A stretch of 64,000 bases of DNA from Nitrospira defluvii (GTDB lineage: Bacteria > Nitrospirota > Nitrospiria > Nitrospirales > Nitrospiraceae), in assembly GCF_905220995.1 (NCBI RefSeq), contig NZ_CAJNBJ010000008.1:25546-89545 (forward strand), written 5' to 3'. Each line of letters begins with the position of its first letter. Within the stretch, counting starts at the first letter, position 1. A program made the translations under genes and the position numbers. The notes beneath the pieces were generated by a model. It saw only the letters and a list, made by a program, of their open reading frames with translations, was not told where the DNA came from and made no database searches. Below, one piece after another: positions 8,852 through 16,633 of this stretch.

Positions 8852-9568
8852 ATGTTTGAATTTCTGAGACAGCCCGGATTTTTTGGAACCCATGCCACGA
8901 TGGGGGCCGATCTCAGCCAGTTGATGGCTACGTTGTTCACCGGCTTGTTCATCATCGGGTGGATTCAAGCAAAGCAGCATCGAGGACATCCTCATCATTG
9001 GTTGATGCTGGGCGGCATGATCACGATGGTAGGATTCTTTACCGCCTACTATCTGTTTCGACAGTTAGGGGTCTTGGCGTTTGAGGGGAAGGAAGGGTTC
9101 GGCGGGTCGCAAGCCTTGTACGACTATGTCTTTATCCCTGTGCTCACCATCCATATCATTCTGGTGATCATCGGACTGGTCATGGCCGTCTACATGATCG
9201 TGTTGGGATTTCGATCTCAACAGTTCATCGGTGGAACCCGCGTCCTGAGTGCCTCGCTGCTGCAGACCTCGTGGAAGAAAGTCGGCCTAATCTTCGCGGC
9301 ACTCCTGTCTCTGGTCGTCGTCCTCTTCGGGACACGGGTGATGTCGGCTGGATTTTCCATGCGCAAGCTGGAGGTCTACATCGGGTTTCTCGTCCTCGTG
9401 GCTATCGTCTTCGCGGTTGAAATGGGTATTCAGCGTATCTGGCCGGACGGCGGTCAGCGACATCGTGCGCTTGGCCGCTTCACCATGATTGTCTACTGCA
9501 TCTTGTTTCTGACGGGAACTTTTACCTACGCCATGTTGTATATCTTCTATCCGGGGAAAATCGGGTAG
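8852..9568 (+). CDS. Polytopic membrane protein, DUF420-like
   Basis: 238 residues with six or seven predicted membrane helices. A conserved-looking HPHHW stretch follows the first helix, and an HRALGRFTM motif precedes the last two helices. This arrangement resembles DUF420 proteins, which occur near terminal oxidase genes in several phyla. Histidines at helix boundaries (HHW, TIHIIL, HRALG) could bind heme or metal, but this is not shown. It is probably co-transcribed with the methyltransferase. Confidence 0.55.
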   Translation: MFEFLRQPGFFGTHATMGADLSQLMATLFTGLFIIGWIQAKQHRGHPHHWLMLGGMITMVGFFTAYYLFRQLGVLAFEGKEGFGGSQALYDYVFIPVLTIHIILVIIGLVMAVYMIVLGFRSQQFIGGTRVLSASLLQTSWKKVGLIFAALLSLVVVLFGTRVMSAGFSMRKLEVYIGFLVLVAIVFAVEMGIQRIWPDGGQRHRALGRFTMIVYCILFLTGTFTYAMLYIFYPGKIG

Positions 9569-9604
9569 GGATATCGATACGGGCCACGGAGCGAGTCACG
9601 GTTT

Positions 9605-10099
9605 ATGCTTGTATGCGGCTGCGGCGGCTGGATGCATACCGAAGGGGTTGAGGAGCGACTGGCGGAAGACGGACAACCGACCTGGTTTGTCCGGACGGAA
9701 TGTCGCCCCTGTCGTTGGCTGGTCGGCATCGAGGTCTCGGCGGGACAAGTTGACGGGCTCGTCGATCGGCTCATGTGGTCTGATGATGCAAAACATCGGT
9801 TGGATCGAACTCCTCCCTATGCTGCGCCCTTCTTACGTGAGCTGGTGGAGGGGTTTGCCAAGGCCAGGCAGCAGCGGGTGATCACCTATGATCTGATCGA
9901 CCAGGCGCAAACCGGCGATGTCGTCGCCTGGGATCCAGATGCGGAACAGCGGCTCGCGAATGTGCCGGCACCCGTTCGAGCTATGGCACGGGTTGAACTT
10001 GAACGGACGGCCGTCGATCGTGGCGCTCGTGTGGTCACGGTGGCGTTGATGGAAGAAGTGAAAGCACGATATTTCGGTATGGCAGCTCAGAAACAATGA
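9605..10099 (+). CDS. Cys-rich protein with a PCP_red-type C-terminal domain
   Basis: 164 residues. The N-terminus carries C-x-C (residues 4 and 6) and C-x2-C (about 33 and 36), a possible small metal site. The C-terminal ~60 residues (WDPDAEQRLANVPAPVRAMA onward, ending VKARYFGM) match the PCP_red domain known from the C-terminus of the dark-operative protochlorophyllide reductase B subunit, here without the reductase. Stand-alone PCP_red proteins occur in non-photosynthetic bacteria and their role is not established. The ribosome site is weak, so the start is uncertain. Confidence 0.65.
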   Translation: MLVCGCGGWMHTEGVEERLAEDGQPTWFVRTECRPCRWLVGIEVSAGQVDGLVDRLMWSDDAKHRLDRTPPYAAPFLRELVEGFAKARQQRVITYDLIDQAQTGDVVAWDPDAEQRLANVPAPVRAMARVELERTAVDRGARVVTVALMEEVKARYFGMAAQKQ

Positions 10100-10169
10100 G
10101 ACGTGAGGAGCGCAGGAAGTAGTGAGGGGCGGAATGGGCCTTTCCTCGTCTCACCTTGCCGTCTAGATC

Positions 10170-11255
10170 ATGCTGCATCGATTGGCATTACGGGTACTTC
10201 CAAGTTTGACGCTTGCCGTCACGGACGATTCGGTTCGCAAACGTAAACGTCTCGTGATGTTCGTCCCCGGGTTGGTAGCGTTTGCGGTCTATCGGGCCGC
10301 AAAACAGGGGTTTTCTCTTGCCGATCCGCTGACGCTGCTGTTGCTGTGCGGCCTGGTTTCCATGGCAACAGCCTTGTGCGCCTATCGCGTCGGGCGGGCC
10401 GTGCCATTTACCGAATTAGTTGCGTTGGACGGAGTGCGTCGGATTGGCTGGATTGTCGCCTGGATTGGATTTGTCTACGGCGTTCAGTTGTCATTGCTGG
10501 TTCTCGCCTTGTTATGGTTGGTGGGATACGACTATCTCAAACATCCCGATGGGCCGGCCATGATGGCCCTCATCATTCCCAGTTCAGCCGTGGCTCGCGA
10601 CGCATTCGAGATCGGGTACGTTCGGTGGCTTGAATCGAGTGGGCGGCCATTCGTGACGTTCCCGGACGGTGCGGCGCTGTGGGGGTTGCTGCAGCGGGCC
10701 GACCAATCGCTTGCTACCTGGGTGATAACTGGCACGGTGGGGTGCGCCAGCCTGTCGGTCCTGACGGCGACGCTGATTGATGGGGATTGGGCGGTACTCG
10801 GTCAAGCCGGTGTCGTAGCGCTGGCGGCAGGGACGGTCGGGCTCCTAGCTTTCTTTGCCGGTCAAGCAGAGCGGGGAGCGTGGAGGCCCAGGTTGGCCGT
10901 AACTCAATGGAGGGAACTCGTCAAGTTCTGGTGGTGGCCAGGATTGGCCTTTGCCGCAACCTACTATCTGGTGTTGGTCGGAGTGGGGTTGTACCTCTTA
11001 CGGCAGCCGATGCTTTCCGCGGGCTTCCATGTCTGTGTGGCCGCCCTCGTCGGCGGCATGATGGCGTTGTATTGTTATTATCTCGGCGATCGGCGAGAGA
11101 TTGAAAGTCGTCAACCGGGAGGTGTACCCAGTGCATTGCTGCGGTGCCCGTTTGTCATGGGCATCTTGGGTAAATCCCGCGAAGCCATTGCGGGTGCGGC
11201 TCTCCATGAATCTGCAACCGTTTTTGAGAAGAATAGCCAGAGAGTGTCGTCATGA
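10170..11255 (+). CDS. Polytopic membrane protein of unknown function
   Basis: 361 residues with about eight hydrophobic helices and a cytoplasmic-looking basic N-terminus (DDSVRKRKRL). I do not recognise a family. Its stop codon overlaps the start of the bd-like oxidase gene (ATGA at 11252-11255), so translation is probably coupled and the protein may serve that oxidase as an assembly factor or accessory subunit. That role is inferred from position only. The C-terminal ~40 residues after the last helix are hydrophilic. Confidence 0.6.
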   Translation: MLHRLALRVLPSLTLAVTDDSVRKRKRLVMFVPGLVAFAVYRAAKQGFSLADPLTLLLLCGLVSMATALCAYRVGRAVPFTELVALDGVRRIGWIVAWIGFVYGVQLSLLVLALLWLVGYDYLKHPDGPAMMALIIPSSAVARDAFEIGYVRWLESSGRPFVTFPDGAALWGLLQRADQSLATWVITGTVGCASLSVLTATLIDGDWAVLGQAGVVALAAGTVGLLAFFAGQAERGAWRPRLAVTQWRELVKFWWWPGLAFAATYYLVLVGVGLYLLRQPMLSAGFHVCVAALVGGMMALYCYYLGDRREIESRQPGGVPSALLRCPFVMGILGKSREAIAGAALHESATVFEKNSQRVSS

Positions 11256-13120
11256 CGAAACATGTGTCGGTTCCGTTCGTGATTGTGCTGGTACTATGCG
11301 GATTCCTGTCGAGCTTCGGTGCGCTGTTGGTGAGTCCGCCGCTGCTGATGGCTGCGGACCCTTCCGCCGATGTGTATTTCCACACCCCCGGTGTGCCCAG
11401 TGGGCCTTCGGCGCCGACGGCAAACGACAATCACTACCCGCAGGTCGGTTCCCTCGACAGCCGGCTGCTGATGTGGTTCATCATTCAACAGCATACGTAC
11501 TTTGGCGGATTTGTTCTGGCGTTGCCCATCTTTTGTGTGTTGCTGGAACTGCTGGGGCTGGTCGCAAAGAATCCCGCGATGGCCTTGCGATATGACGGAC
11601 TGGCCCAGGATCTGCTGAAGGTCGCGTTGCTGGCCTTGTCCGTCACCGCCGTCGTCGGCAGTGTAATGCTGACGATGTTTATCACGCTCTATCCCAGTTT
11701 CATGCAGTACATGGGGGGCACCTTCAAGGGCATGATGCCGCTGTATGCGCTGGTGTTTGTGGGGACCACCGCACTGACGATTGTGTATTACTACAGCTGG
11801 GATCGCATGGCAGAGCCCGGCGCGAAGTGGGTGCATCTGTCGATTGGTGTGATTGCGGTGGTGTTCGGTACCTCCTTGTTACTGCTGGCAAATGCCTGGT
11901 CGGCGTTCATGATGGCGCCGTCCGGGGTTGACGGGCAGGGCCGGTACTTGGGCAATCCTTGGCATCTGCTGCGATCGGCATTGTGGAGTCCGCTGAACCT
12001 CCATCGGTTTCTGGCGGATATCATGTCCGGCGGTGCAGTCGTCTTGGCCTACGCCTGTTATCGATTTTTCTCCGGGAAAAGTCAGGAAGAGCGCGCCTAT
12101 TATGATTGGGTGGGATACGTGTTTCTATTTGTCACGGTCTGCGCGCTGCTGCCGATGCCGTTTGCCGGCTATTGGTTGATGCGATCCGTGTATGCCTACA
12201 GTCAGAGCATGGGTGTCACGATGATGGGCGGCCTGCTGACCTGGCTGTTTGTCGTGCAGGCATTGCTGATCGGCGCCCTGTTTCTGGGGGTGAATTATTA
12301 TCTCTGGCAGAGCATGGGACGGATTCGCGGCGGGGAACGCTATCAACCCTACTACCAGTATCTGCTGCTGGCACTGACCGGATGTTTGTTTATCTGGTTG
12401 ACTCCCCATACGTTGTTGATGACCGGCACTGAAGTCAAGGCTATGGGCGGGGCCCAGCATCCGGTGATCGGCAATTACGGGGTGATGTCCTCCAAGAACG
12501 GCGCGGTCAATGTCATGATCTGTATCACGGCCTTGAGTTATATCTATTACCGTCGTGCGAATCGGACGATGACCATCTCTTGGGTTCGGGCGGGAAATCT
12601 CGCGCTGGCCGCGCTCTTCGGCCTCGGGGTAGCCCACATCATCGGGCTGTCGGTCTACGGCTTCTACTTGCCGGCGAGTCTTCGCGTGGCGCTGTCTGGG
12701 CCGCAGGCTGTGACGACCCTTTTGGTGGTCACGCTGGGGTTGCTACTCAATCGTCGCATGTTACGTGGCGCGACGATTCATGGCCCGGTGCAATGGGGAC
12801 ACATTTCGGTTCGCGGAATGGTGGGGCTGTTTGGGCTGGCCGCAGCGTTCACGTGGGTGATGGGGTTGATGGGGTACATCCGTTCCTCGGGGCGGTTGGC
12901 CTGGCACGTGAACGAGTTGATGCCGGACACGTCCCCCTGGGCATTTACGCCGACGCTTGGGTTCGCCGCCAAGATGGTGACCATTAATATGGTGCTCTTC
13001 TGGGGAGCGGTCTTCTTCTTGTTCTGGGTGTGCCAACGAGGACAGCAGCCGGTGATGCATGAGGATCTGAGTGCGGAGAAAGAGGCGGGCTTTTTGCCCT
13101 CTCCTTCGCATGAAGGATAG
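11252..13120 (+). CDS. Cytochrome bd-like oxidase subunit (first copy)
   Basis: 622 residues with about 14 membrane helices. It belongs to the divergent bd-superfamily proteins of Nitrospirota, related to CydA. QQHTYFGGFVLALP near residue 90 corresponds to the first-helix heme histidine region. ANAWSAFMMAPSGVD corresponds to the CydA N-S-W-M-x-x-P-x-G segment. SPLNLHRFLADIM contains a further candidate heme His. The CydA quinol-binding Q-loop signature is not visible and no cydB gene is adjacent, so electrons may come from cytochrome c instead of quinol (inference). A periplasmic N-terminal extension after the first helix is shared with the paralogue at 16634. It is translationally coupled to the gene at 10170. 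Confidence 0.8.
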   Translation: MTKHVSVPFVIVLVLCGFLSSFGALLVSPPLLMAADPSADVYFHTPGVPSGPSAPTANDNHYPQVGSLDSRLLMWFIIQQHTYFGGFVLALPIFCVLLELLGLVAKNPAMALRYDGLAQDLLKVALLALSVTAVVGSVMLTMFITLYPSFMQYMGGTFKGMMPLYALVFVGTTALTIVYYYSWDRMAEPGAKWVHLSIGVIAVVFGTSLLLLANAWSAFMMAPSGVDGQGRYLGNPWHLLRSALWSPLNLHRFLADIMSGGAVVLAYACYRFFSGKSQEERAYYDWVGYVFLFVTVCALLPMPFAGYWLMRSVYAYSQSMGVTMMGGLLTWLFVVQALLIGALFLGVNYYLWQSMGRIRGGERYQPYYQYLLLALTGCLFIWLTPHTLLMTGTEVKAMGGAQHPVIGNYGVMSSKNGAVNVMICITALSYIYYRRANRTMTISWVRAGNLALAALFGLGVAHIIGLSVYGFYLPASLRVALSGPQAVTTLLVVTLGLLLNRRMLRGATIHGPVQWGHISVRGMVGLFGLAAAFTWVMGLMGYIRSSGRLAWHVNELMPDTSPWAFTPTLGFAAKMVTINMVLFWGAVFFLFWVCQRGQQPVMHEDLSAEKEAGFLPSPSHEG

Positions 13121-13127
13121 GCAAGTG

Positions 13128-13805
13128 ATGAGGAGTGCAGGGATGGAAATGAGGATGTTGGTCGGTGCGATAGGGTTGTTGGGGTTGATGGGATGGTCGT
13201 CGCTTCTGGGGCAGGGTGATGTGGCTTTTGCGGCTGAGCCTGGAGTCCTGGTATTAGAAGATTTTCAATCGGCTGACCAAGGCGGATTTCCGATTGATTG
13301 GCAGCATGAGAATCAACGTAGCCAGGCGAAGGGTAGGGACGCGTACAAGATTCAATCGGAGGATGGCAAGAAATTCCTGGCGGCTAAGGATGCGGGACAG
13401 CGTATCAAGAAGCGCAAAATTGATTGGGATCCAAAGGCGTATCCGATCCTGACCTGGCGGTGGCGTCTCCACAAGGCTCCAAATGGTTCTGAGCCTGTGG
13501 CGGCCGTGTACGCTTCGTTGGATACGGATCTCATGTTCATTCCTGTCTTTACCAAATATATCTGGAGCGCTGGAAAACCTGAGGGAACGTTCGTCGAGGG
13601 CGGCATGTTCAGTGGTTCGGAGCTGGTCGTGCAGAGCGGGGTGTTGCCGGTCGGAGAGTGGGTCGAAGAGCGGGTGAATGTCTACGAAGACTTCAAGCGC
13701 ATTCACAAACATGAGCCGCAGGAAAAAGCCTGGGGGATCTCCCTGTTTGCCGGGCCTGGAGTAGAAATCGATTTTGGCCCGGTGACGGTGGGCCCGGCTA
13801 ACTAA
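13128..13805 (+). CDS. Secreted DUF3047 protein
   Basis: 225 residues from ATG 13128 (AAGGA 10 bases upstream). Longer in-frame starts would overlap the oxidase gene. The signal peptide ends around VAFAAEPG. The mature part carries the DUF3047 pattern: an LEDFQS opening, a DGKKFLAAKDAG segment, TWRWRLHKAPNG, a YASLD strand and a C-terminal GPGVEIDFGPVTVGP strand. DUF3047 is a beta-sandwich-like secreted domain of unknown function. The position directly after the oxidase suggests a shared transcript. Confidence 0.75.
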   Translation: MRSAGMEMRMLVGAIGLLGLMGWSSLLGQGDVAFAAEPGVLVLEDFQSADQGGFPIDWQHENQRSQAKGRDAYKIQSEDGKKFLAAKDAGQRIKKRKIDWDPKAYPILTWRWRLHKAPNGSEPVAAVYASLDTDLMFIPVFTKYIWSAGKPEGTFVEGGMFSGSELVVQSGVLPVGEWVEERVNVYEDFKRIHKHEPQEKAWGISLFAGPGVEIDFGPVTVGPAN

Positions 13806-13837
13806 ATTGCTTATGAGCTCGGGTTTATGAGGATTGC

Positions 13838-14239
13838 GTGGCGGAGATGAGTCGACCCTCAACCAATATGTTATTTGATCTGGCCTTCGGCATCGTGGTC
13901 ATGGGCACGGTCGGGGCGCTGATCGGTACTTTTCTCGGTGCGGCATCCATTCCAGTAACCTCCGGAGTTGGTGTGTTGCTTGGCGCCGTGGTCGGCTTTC
14001 TTGGCGGACGCCGATTCCTGGCCAGTATTTTGGTCGGCACAGTCTTGGGCGGCCTCCTCGCGTGGATGATCGCCGGGCTGGAAAAGGTCTCATTTGGGGC
14101 AGGCGCCGGGGCAGCCATGGGGGGCTTTCTCGGTGTGCAGATTTCGATGTTGCTGGATGTGCGAGCGGCCAGAAAAGCCGCACAGGTTGAGGAAAGTGAG
14201 GACGCAGGCGCGGCTCACTCGGCAGTGACCAAATCATGA
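13838..14239 (+). CDS. Small glycine-rich membrane protein
   Basis: 133 residues, GTG start behind ATGAGGA (an ATG at 13847 is an alternative). Three or four hydrophobic segments rich in Gly and Ala (LLGAVVGFLGGRRFL, VLGGLLAWMIAGL, GAGAAMGGFLG) resemble glycine-zipper membrane proteins. The hydrophilic C-terminus is rich in Ala and Glu. No family is recognised. It sits 3 bases before the SUMF1-domain gene and 32 bases after the DUF3047 gene, so it is part of the same operon. Confidence 0.5.
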   Translation: MAEMSRPSTNMLFDLAFGIVVMGTVGALIGTFLGAASIPVTSGVGVLLGAVVGFLGGRRFLASILVGTVLGGLLAWMIAGLEKVSFGAGAGAAMGGFLGVQISMLLDVRAARKAAQVEESEDAGAAHSAVTKS

Positions 14240-14242
14240 GGC

Positions 14243-15169
14243 GTGAGTAAGGCGATGGAAAATCGGGGTGTGCTCATCGGGTCGATTATCTTTGTGTTTG
14301 GGTCGTTCATTCTGATGATCGGAGGATTGGTCTACGAGTCCTATAAGGCCAAGCAGATGCGCCAATTGGCCCTCTCTATTGCATCAGAAGCCAAGCCCGT
14401 TGCCGCGCCCATCGCGCAGGATTTTTCGATGTACAAGACCCTTATCGGGGATGATGGCCGGGAAATGGTGCAAATCTCCGAAGGCCCGTTCGTCATGGGG
14501 AGCCGTGATAATGACAGTGACCCGGATGAAAAGCCTGAGCATCAAGTCTATTTGAAGACCTACTTCCTTGATAAGCATGAAGTGACACAGGACGCGTACG
14601 ACCGTTTTCTCAAAATGACGAAAAGGGTGAAGCGAAAAATTGAGGTCTTTGAAGACGATCCGGCCAAGTTGCTGAAGCCTGACTATCCTGCCATTGCAGT
14701 GACGTGGGATGACGCAGAGGCTTTTTGCAAATGGGCTGGAAAGCGTTTGCCGACTGAGGCGGAGTGGGAAAAAGCCGCCCGTGGAGAGGGGAAGCGTCGT
14801 TATGCTTGGGGCGATGAGTTTGTCTCCGGATACGCGAACATCGACGGCACCGAAGACGGGTTTCGCTACCTCGCCCCTCCCGGTTCCTTCGAATCGGGGC
14901 GCAGCCCCTATGGAATTTACGACATGACGGGAAATGTCGGTGAATGGGTAGCGGATGTGTACGATGAAAACTTTTATCGAGCCTCGCCCTACCGAGATCC
15001 CAAGGGGCCAGACCAGGGTGAGCAGCGAATCATTCGCGGTGGTTCCTGGAGAGAAACAAAACGAAATGTGCGATCTTCCAAGCGATTCCAGGCGAGACCG
15101 TGGCGGCATGACATCACGGTTGGATTTCGTTGTGCGAAAGATGTCGATGTCGACACGGTGGTGAAGTAG
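14243..15169 (+). CDS. Membrane-anchored SUMF1 / formylglycine-generating-enzyme-fold protein
   Basis: 308 residues (GTG 14243; ATG 14255 is an alternative). An N-terminal anchor helix (about residues 10-32) is followed by the SUMF1 fold: EGPFVMGSRDND, the DKHEVTQDAYDRF motif, WDDAEAFCKWAGKRLPTEAE, DMTGNVGEWVADVY, an IIRGGSW motif and VGFRC at the end. The two catalytic cysteines of true formylglycine-generating enzymes, expected shortly after RGGSW, are absent (RETKRNVRSSKR instead), so sulfatase activation is unlikely. A binding or assembly role near the oxidase genes is inferred. Confidence 0.8.
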   Translation: MSKAMENRGVLIGSIIFVFGSFILMIGGLVYESYKAKQMRQLALSIASEAKPVAAPIAQDFSMYKTLIGDDGREMVQISEGPFVMGSRDNDSDPDEKPEHQVYLKTYFLDKHEVTQDAYDRFLKMTKRVKRKIEVFEDDPAKLLKPDYPAIAVTWDDAEAFCKWAGKRLPTEAEWEKAARGEGKRRYAWGDEFVSGYANIDGTEDGFRYLAPPGSFESGRSPYGIYDMTGNVGEWVADVYDENFYRASPYRDPKGPDQGEQRIIRGGSWRETKRNVRSSKRFQARPWRHDITVGFRCAKDVDVDTVVK

Positions 15170-15180
15170 TCGATCACGGC

Positions 15181-16131
15181 ATGCTGGAAACGCGCTTTAA
15201 AGTGGTTTTCCTCTTCGCGGTGCTCTTTGCCGCGAGTCTGCCTATTATCGCCATTCTTCGCGGAACGATTTCCACTCCATTTGAGGCGGCATCAACGCAT
15301 TCTGAAGAGGCAGTGTCTGGCACCGCTTCAGAGGCATCGCCCGAAGAGCCCCTGCCGGAAGAATTGGTCGTCATCCCTGCGGGGCCCTTCATTCGAGGGA
15401 CGAATCAGGGCGGGTTCGATGAGCAGCCGGAGCGGCAGATCTATCTCGATGAGTTCCTCATCGATCGCTATGAAGTAACCAATGCGCAATATGCGGCCTT
15501 CGTGAAGGCGACGGGCCATCGAAAATCTGGGCCTCCCTCGCGGTATGCCAAGAATCCTGGGCGTATGCGTGGGGTGAACCAGCCGGCGGTGTATGTCTCC
15601 TGGGAGGATGCTAAAGCCTACTGCACCTGGCGAGGGCGGCGCTTGCCGACCGAGGCTGAATGGGAAAAGGCCATGCGTGGCACCGACGGTCGTCTGTGGC
15701 CGTGGGGCAACGTAGAAATGCCTGGCGGTGCGAACTGGGCTCGTGTTGACGATGGGTTTGATGTGGCGGCTCCGGTGGGGCGAGTGCGAAGCGATGTCAG
15801 TCCTTATGGCGTGATGGATGGGGCTGGGAACGTGATGGAGTGGGTGGAGGATTGGTATCTCGAAGGAGCCTATGCCGCGGCTTCTGACCGGAACCCTGAA
15901 AGTCCTGAATATGGAACGTACAAAGTATTGAGGGGAGCGGGATACACGAGTTCAGGATCAGACTTGCGTATCACCGCTCGCAGTAAAATGATGGCGGACT
16001 TTCGTGACGAAACGATTGGGTTTCGTTGTGCTCAATCCAGCGTGGGGAAGGGCCGTATGTCTGAGGGCGGGAAGGGTGAGAAAATCATAGAAAATCAAAG
16101 TAGTAGAGGATCAGAAACACGGCCAAAATGA
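15181..16131 (+). CDS. Second membrane-anchored SUMF1-fold protein
   Basis: 316 residues from ATG 15181, which gives a normal membrane anchor (FKVVFLFAVLFAASLPIIAI). The in-frame start at 15130 overlaps the previous gene. The SUMF1 motifs follow in order: IPAGPFIRGTNQGG, DRYEVTNAQYAAF, WEDAKAYCTWRGRRLPTEAE, DGAGNVMEWVEDWY, LRGAGY and IGFRC. The catalytic cysteine pair of formylglycine-generating enzymes is missing here too. It is a tandem paralogue of the gene before it. Its last ~45 bases overlap a small convergent ORF on the minus strand. Confidence 0.8.
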   Translation: MLETRFKVVFLFAVLFAASLPIIAILRGTISTPFEAASTHSEEAVSGTASEASPEEPLPEELVVIPAGPFIRGTNQGGFDEQPERQIYLDEFLIDRYEVTNAQYAAFVKATGHRKSGPPSRYAKNPGRMRGVNQPAVYVSWEDAKAYCTWRGRRLPTEAEWEKAMRGTDGRLWPWGNVEMPGGANWARVDDGFDVAAPVGRVRSDVSPYGVMDGAGNVMEWVEDWYLEGAYAAASDRNPESPEYGTYKVLRGAGYTSSGSDLRITARSKMMADFRDETIGFRCAQSSVGKGRMSEGGKGEKIIENQSSRGSETRPK

Positions 16132-16189
16132 TATTGACAACCATTCCAGCCAAAACTATAATGTCGAACACTTTTGAGTTTTTCGCCAT
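16085..16189 (-). CDS. Possible 34-residue single-helix membrane protein
   Basis: On the minus strand, ATG at 16189-16187 is preceded by AAAGGGA. The 34 codons read MAKNSKVFDIIVLAGMVVNI, then more hydrophobic residues, then YYFDFL and TGA. It has a short polar start and one membrane helix, like other small respiratory subunits. It is convergent with the SUMF1 gene and overlaps its last 47 bases, and it is divergent from the bd-oxidase cluster. The ribosome site and clean hydrophobic profile support it; the very short length argues for caution. Confidence 0.4.
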   Translation of the reverse strand: MAKNSKVFDIIVLAGMVVNIILAVFLILYYFDFL

Positions 16190-16290
16190 AAAAATCCCTT
16201 TAAAAATCAGGTGGGTGAGGGATTTTGATTAACACAGCATAGTTGGTGTGTCAATTTAAAATACGTACTTAAACCGTTGGGGGAATCAAG

Positions 16291-16407
16291 ATGGAAGCTG
16301 CTCAGGACGACATCTCAATTAAGATCGGAAAAATGATTTTCTACATCACCCTGGCAGTGAGTCTCTGGTTTTTTTATTGGTTCGGAGGGATTCAGTGCCC
16401 GTGCTGA
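16291..16407 (+). CDS. 38-residue single-helix membrane protein upstream of the bd-like oxidase
   Basis: ATG 16291 follows GGGGGAA. The product starts MEAAQDDISIKIGKM, continues with one hydrophobic helix containing a SLWFFYWFGG stretch, and ends in a CPC tail (IQCPC, stop). It lies between the upstream regulatory region and a second tiny membrane ORF, both in the direction of the oxidase at 16634. Small one-helix subunits (CydX, CydS) are known for classical bd oxidases, so a comparable role is plausible but unproven. Length and cysteines differ from CydX. Confidence 0.5.
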   Translation: MEAAQDDISIKIGKMIFYITLAVSLWFFYWFGGIQCPC

Positions 16408-16450
16408 TCCTGGCCATGGGAAACGTTTACTAAGTTGAAGGGGGTTTGAG

Positions 16451-16573
16451 ATGGGCCAAACAATTGTGTATTTCGTCGTCTCGATCTTGATCTGCGTCTC
16501 GTTTTTTGCGGCTGTTGATCACTTTTTGATGGATGCGCAAGGGTTGGACTTTTGGTATCTCCTTCGGAAGTAA
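16451..16573 (+). CDS. 40-residue single-helix membrane protein upstream of the bd-like oxidase
   Basis: ATG 16451 is preceded by AAGGGGG. The sequence begins MGQTIVYFVVSILICVSFFA, then AVDHFLMDAQGLDFWYLLRK and stop: one membrane helix followed by a short amphipathic tail. It is 61 bases upstream of the oxidase gene, with its own ribosome site, so the three genes are probably one transcript. The profile resembles small SecE-like or CydX-like subunits. I infer an accessory subunit of the bd-like oxidase. Confidence 0.55.
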   Translation: MGQTIVYFVVSILICVSFFAAVDHFLMDAQGLDFWYLLRK

Positions 16574-16633
16574 TTGGGGAGATAAGGTTTTGATTTTGTT
16601 GTTCACATACGAGATGTATCAAGGAGGTAACCC

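Noticed and set aside
16225..16262. A TTGATT ... TAAAAT pair as promoter of the small ORFs
   Set aside because: The spacer is 26 bases, too long for a sigma-70 promoter. The real promoter of this operon was not located.
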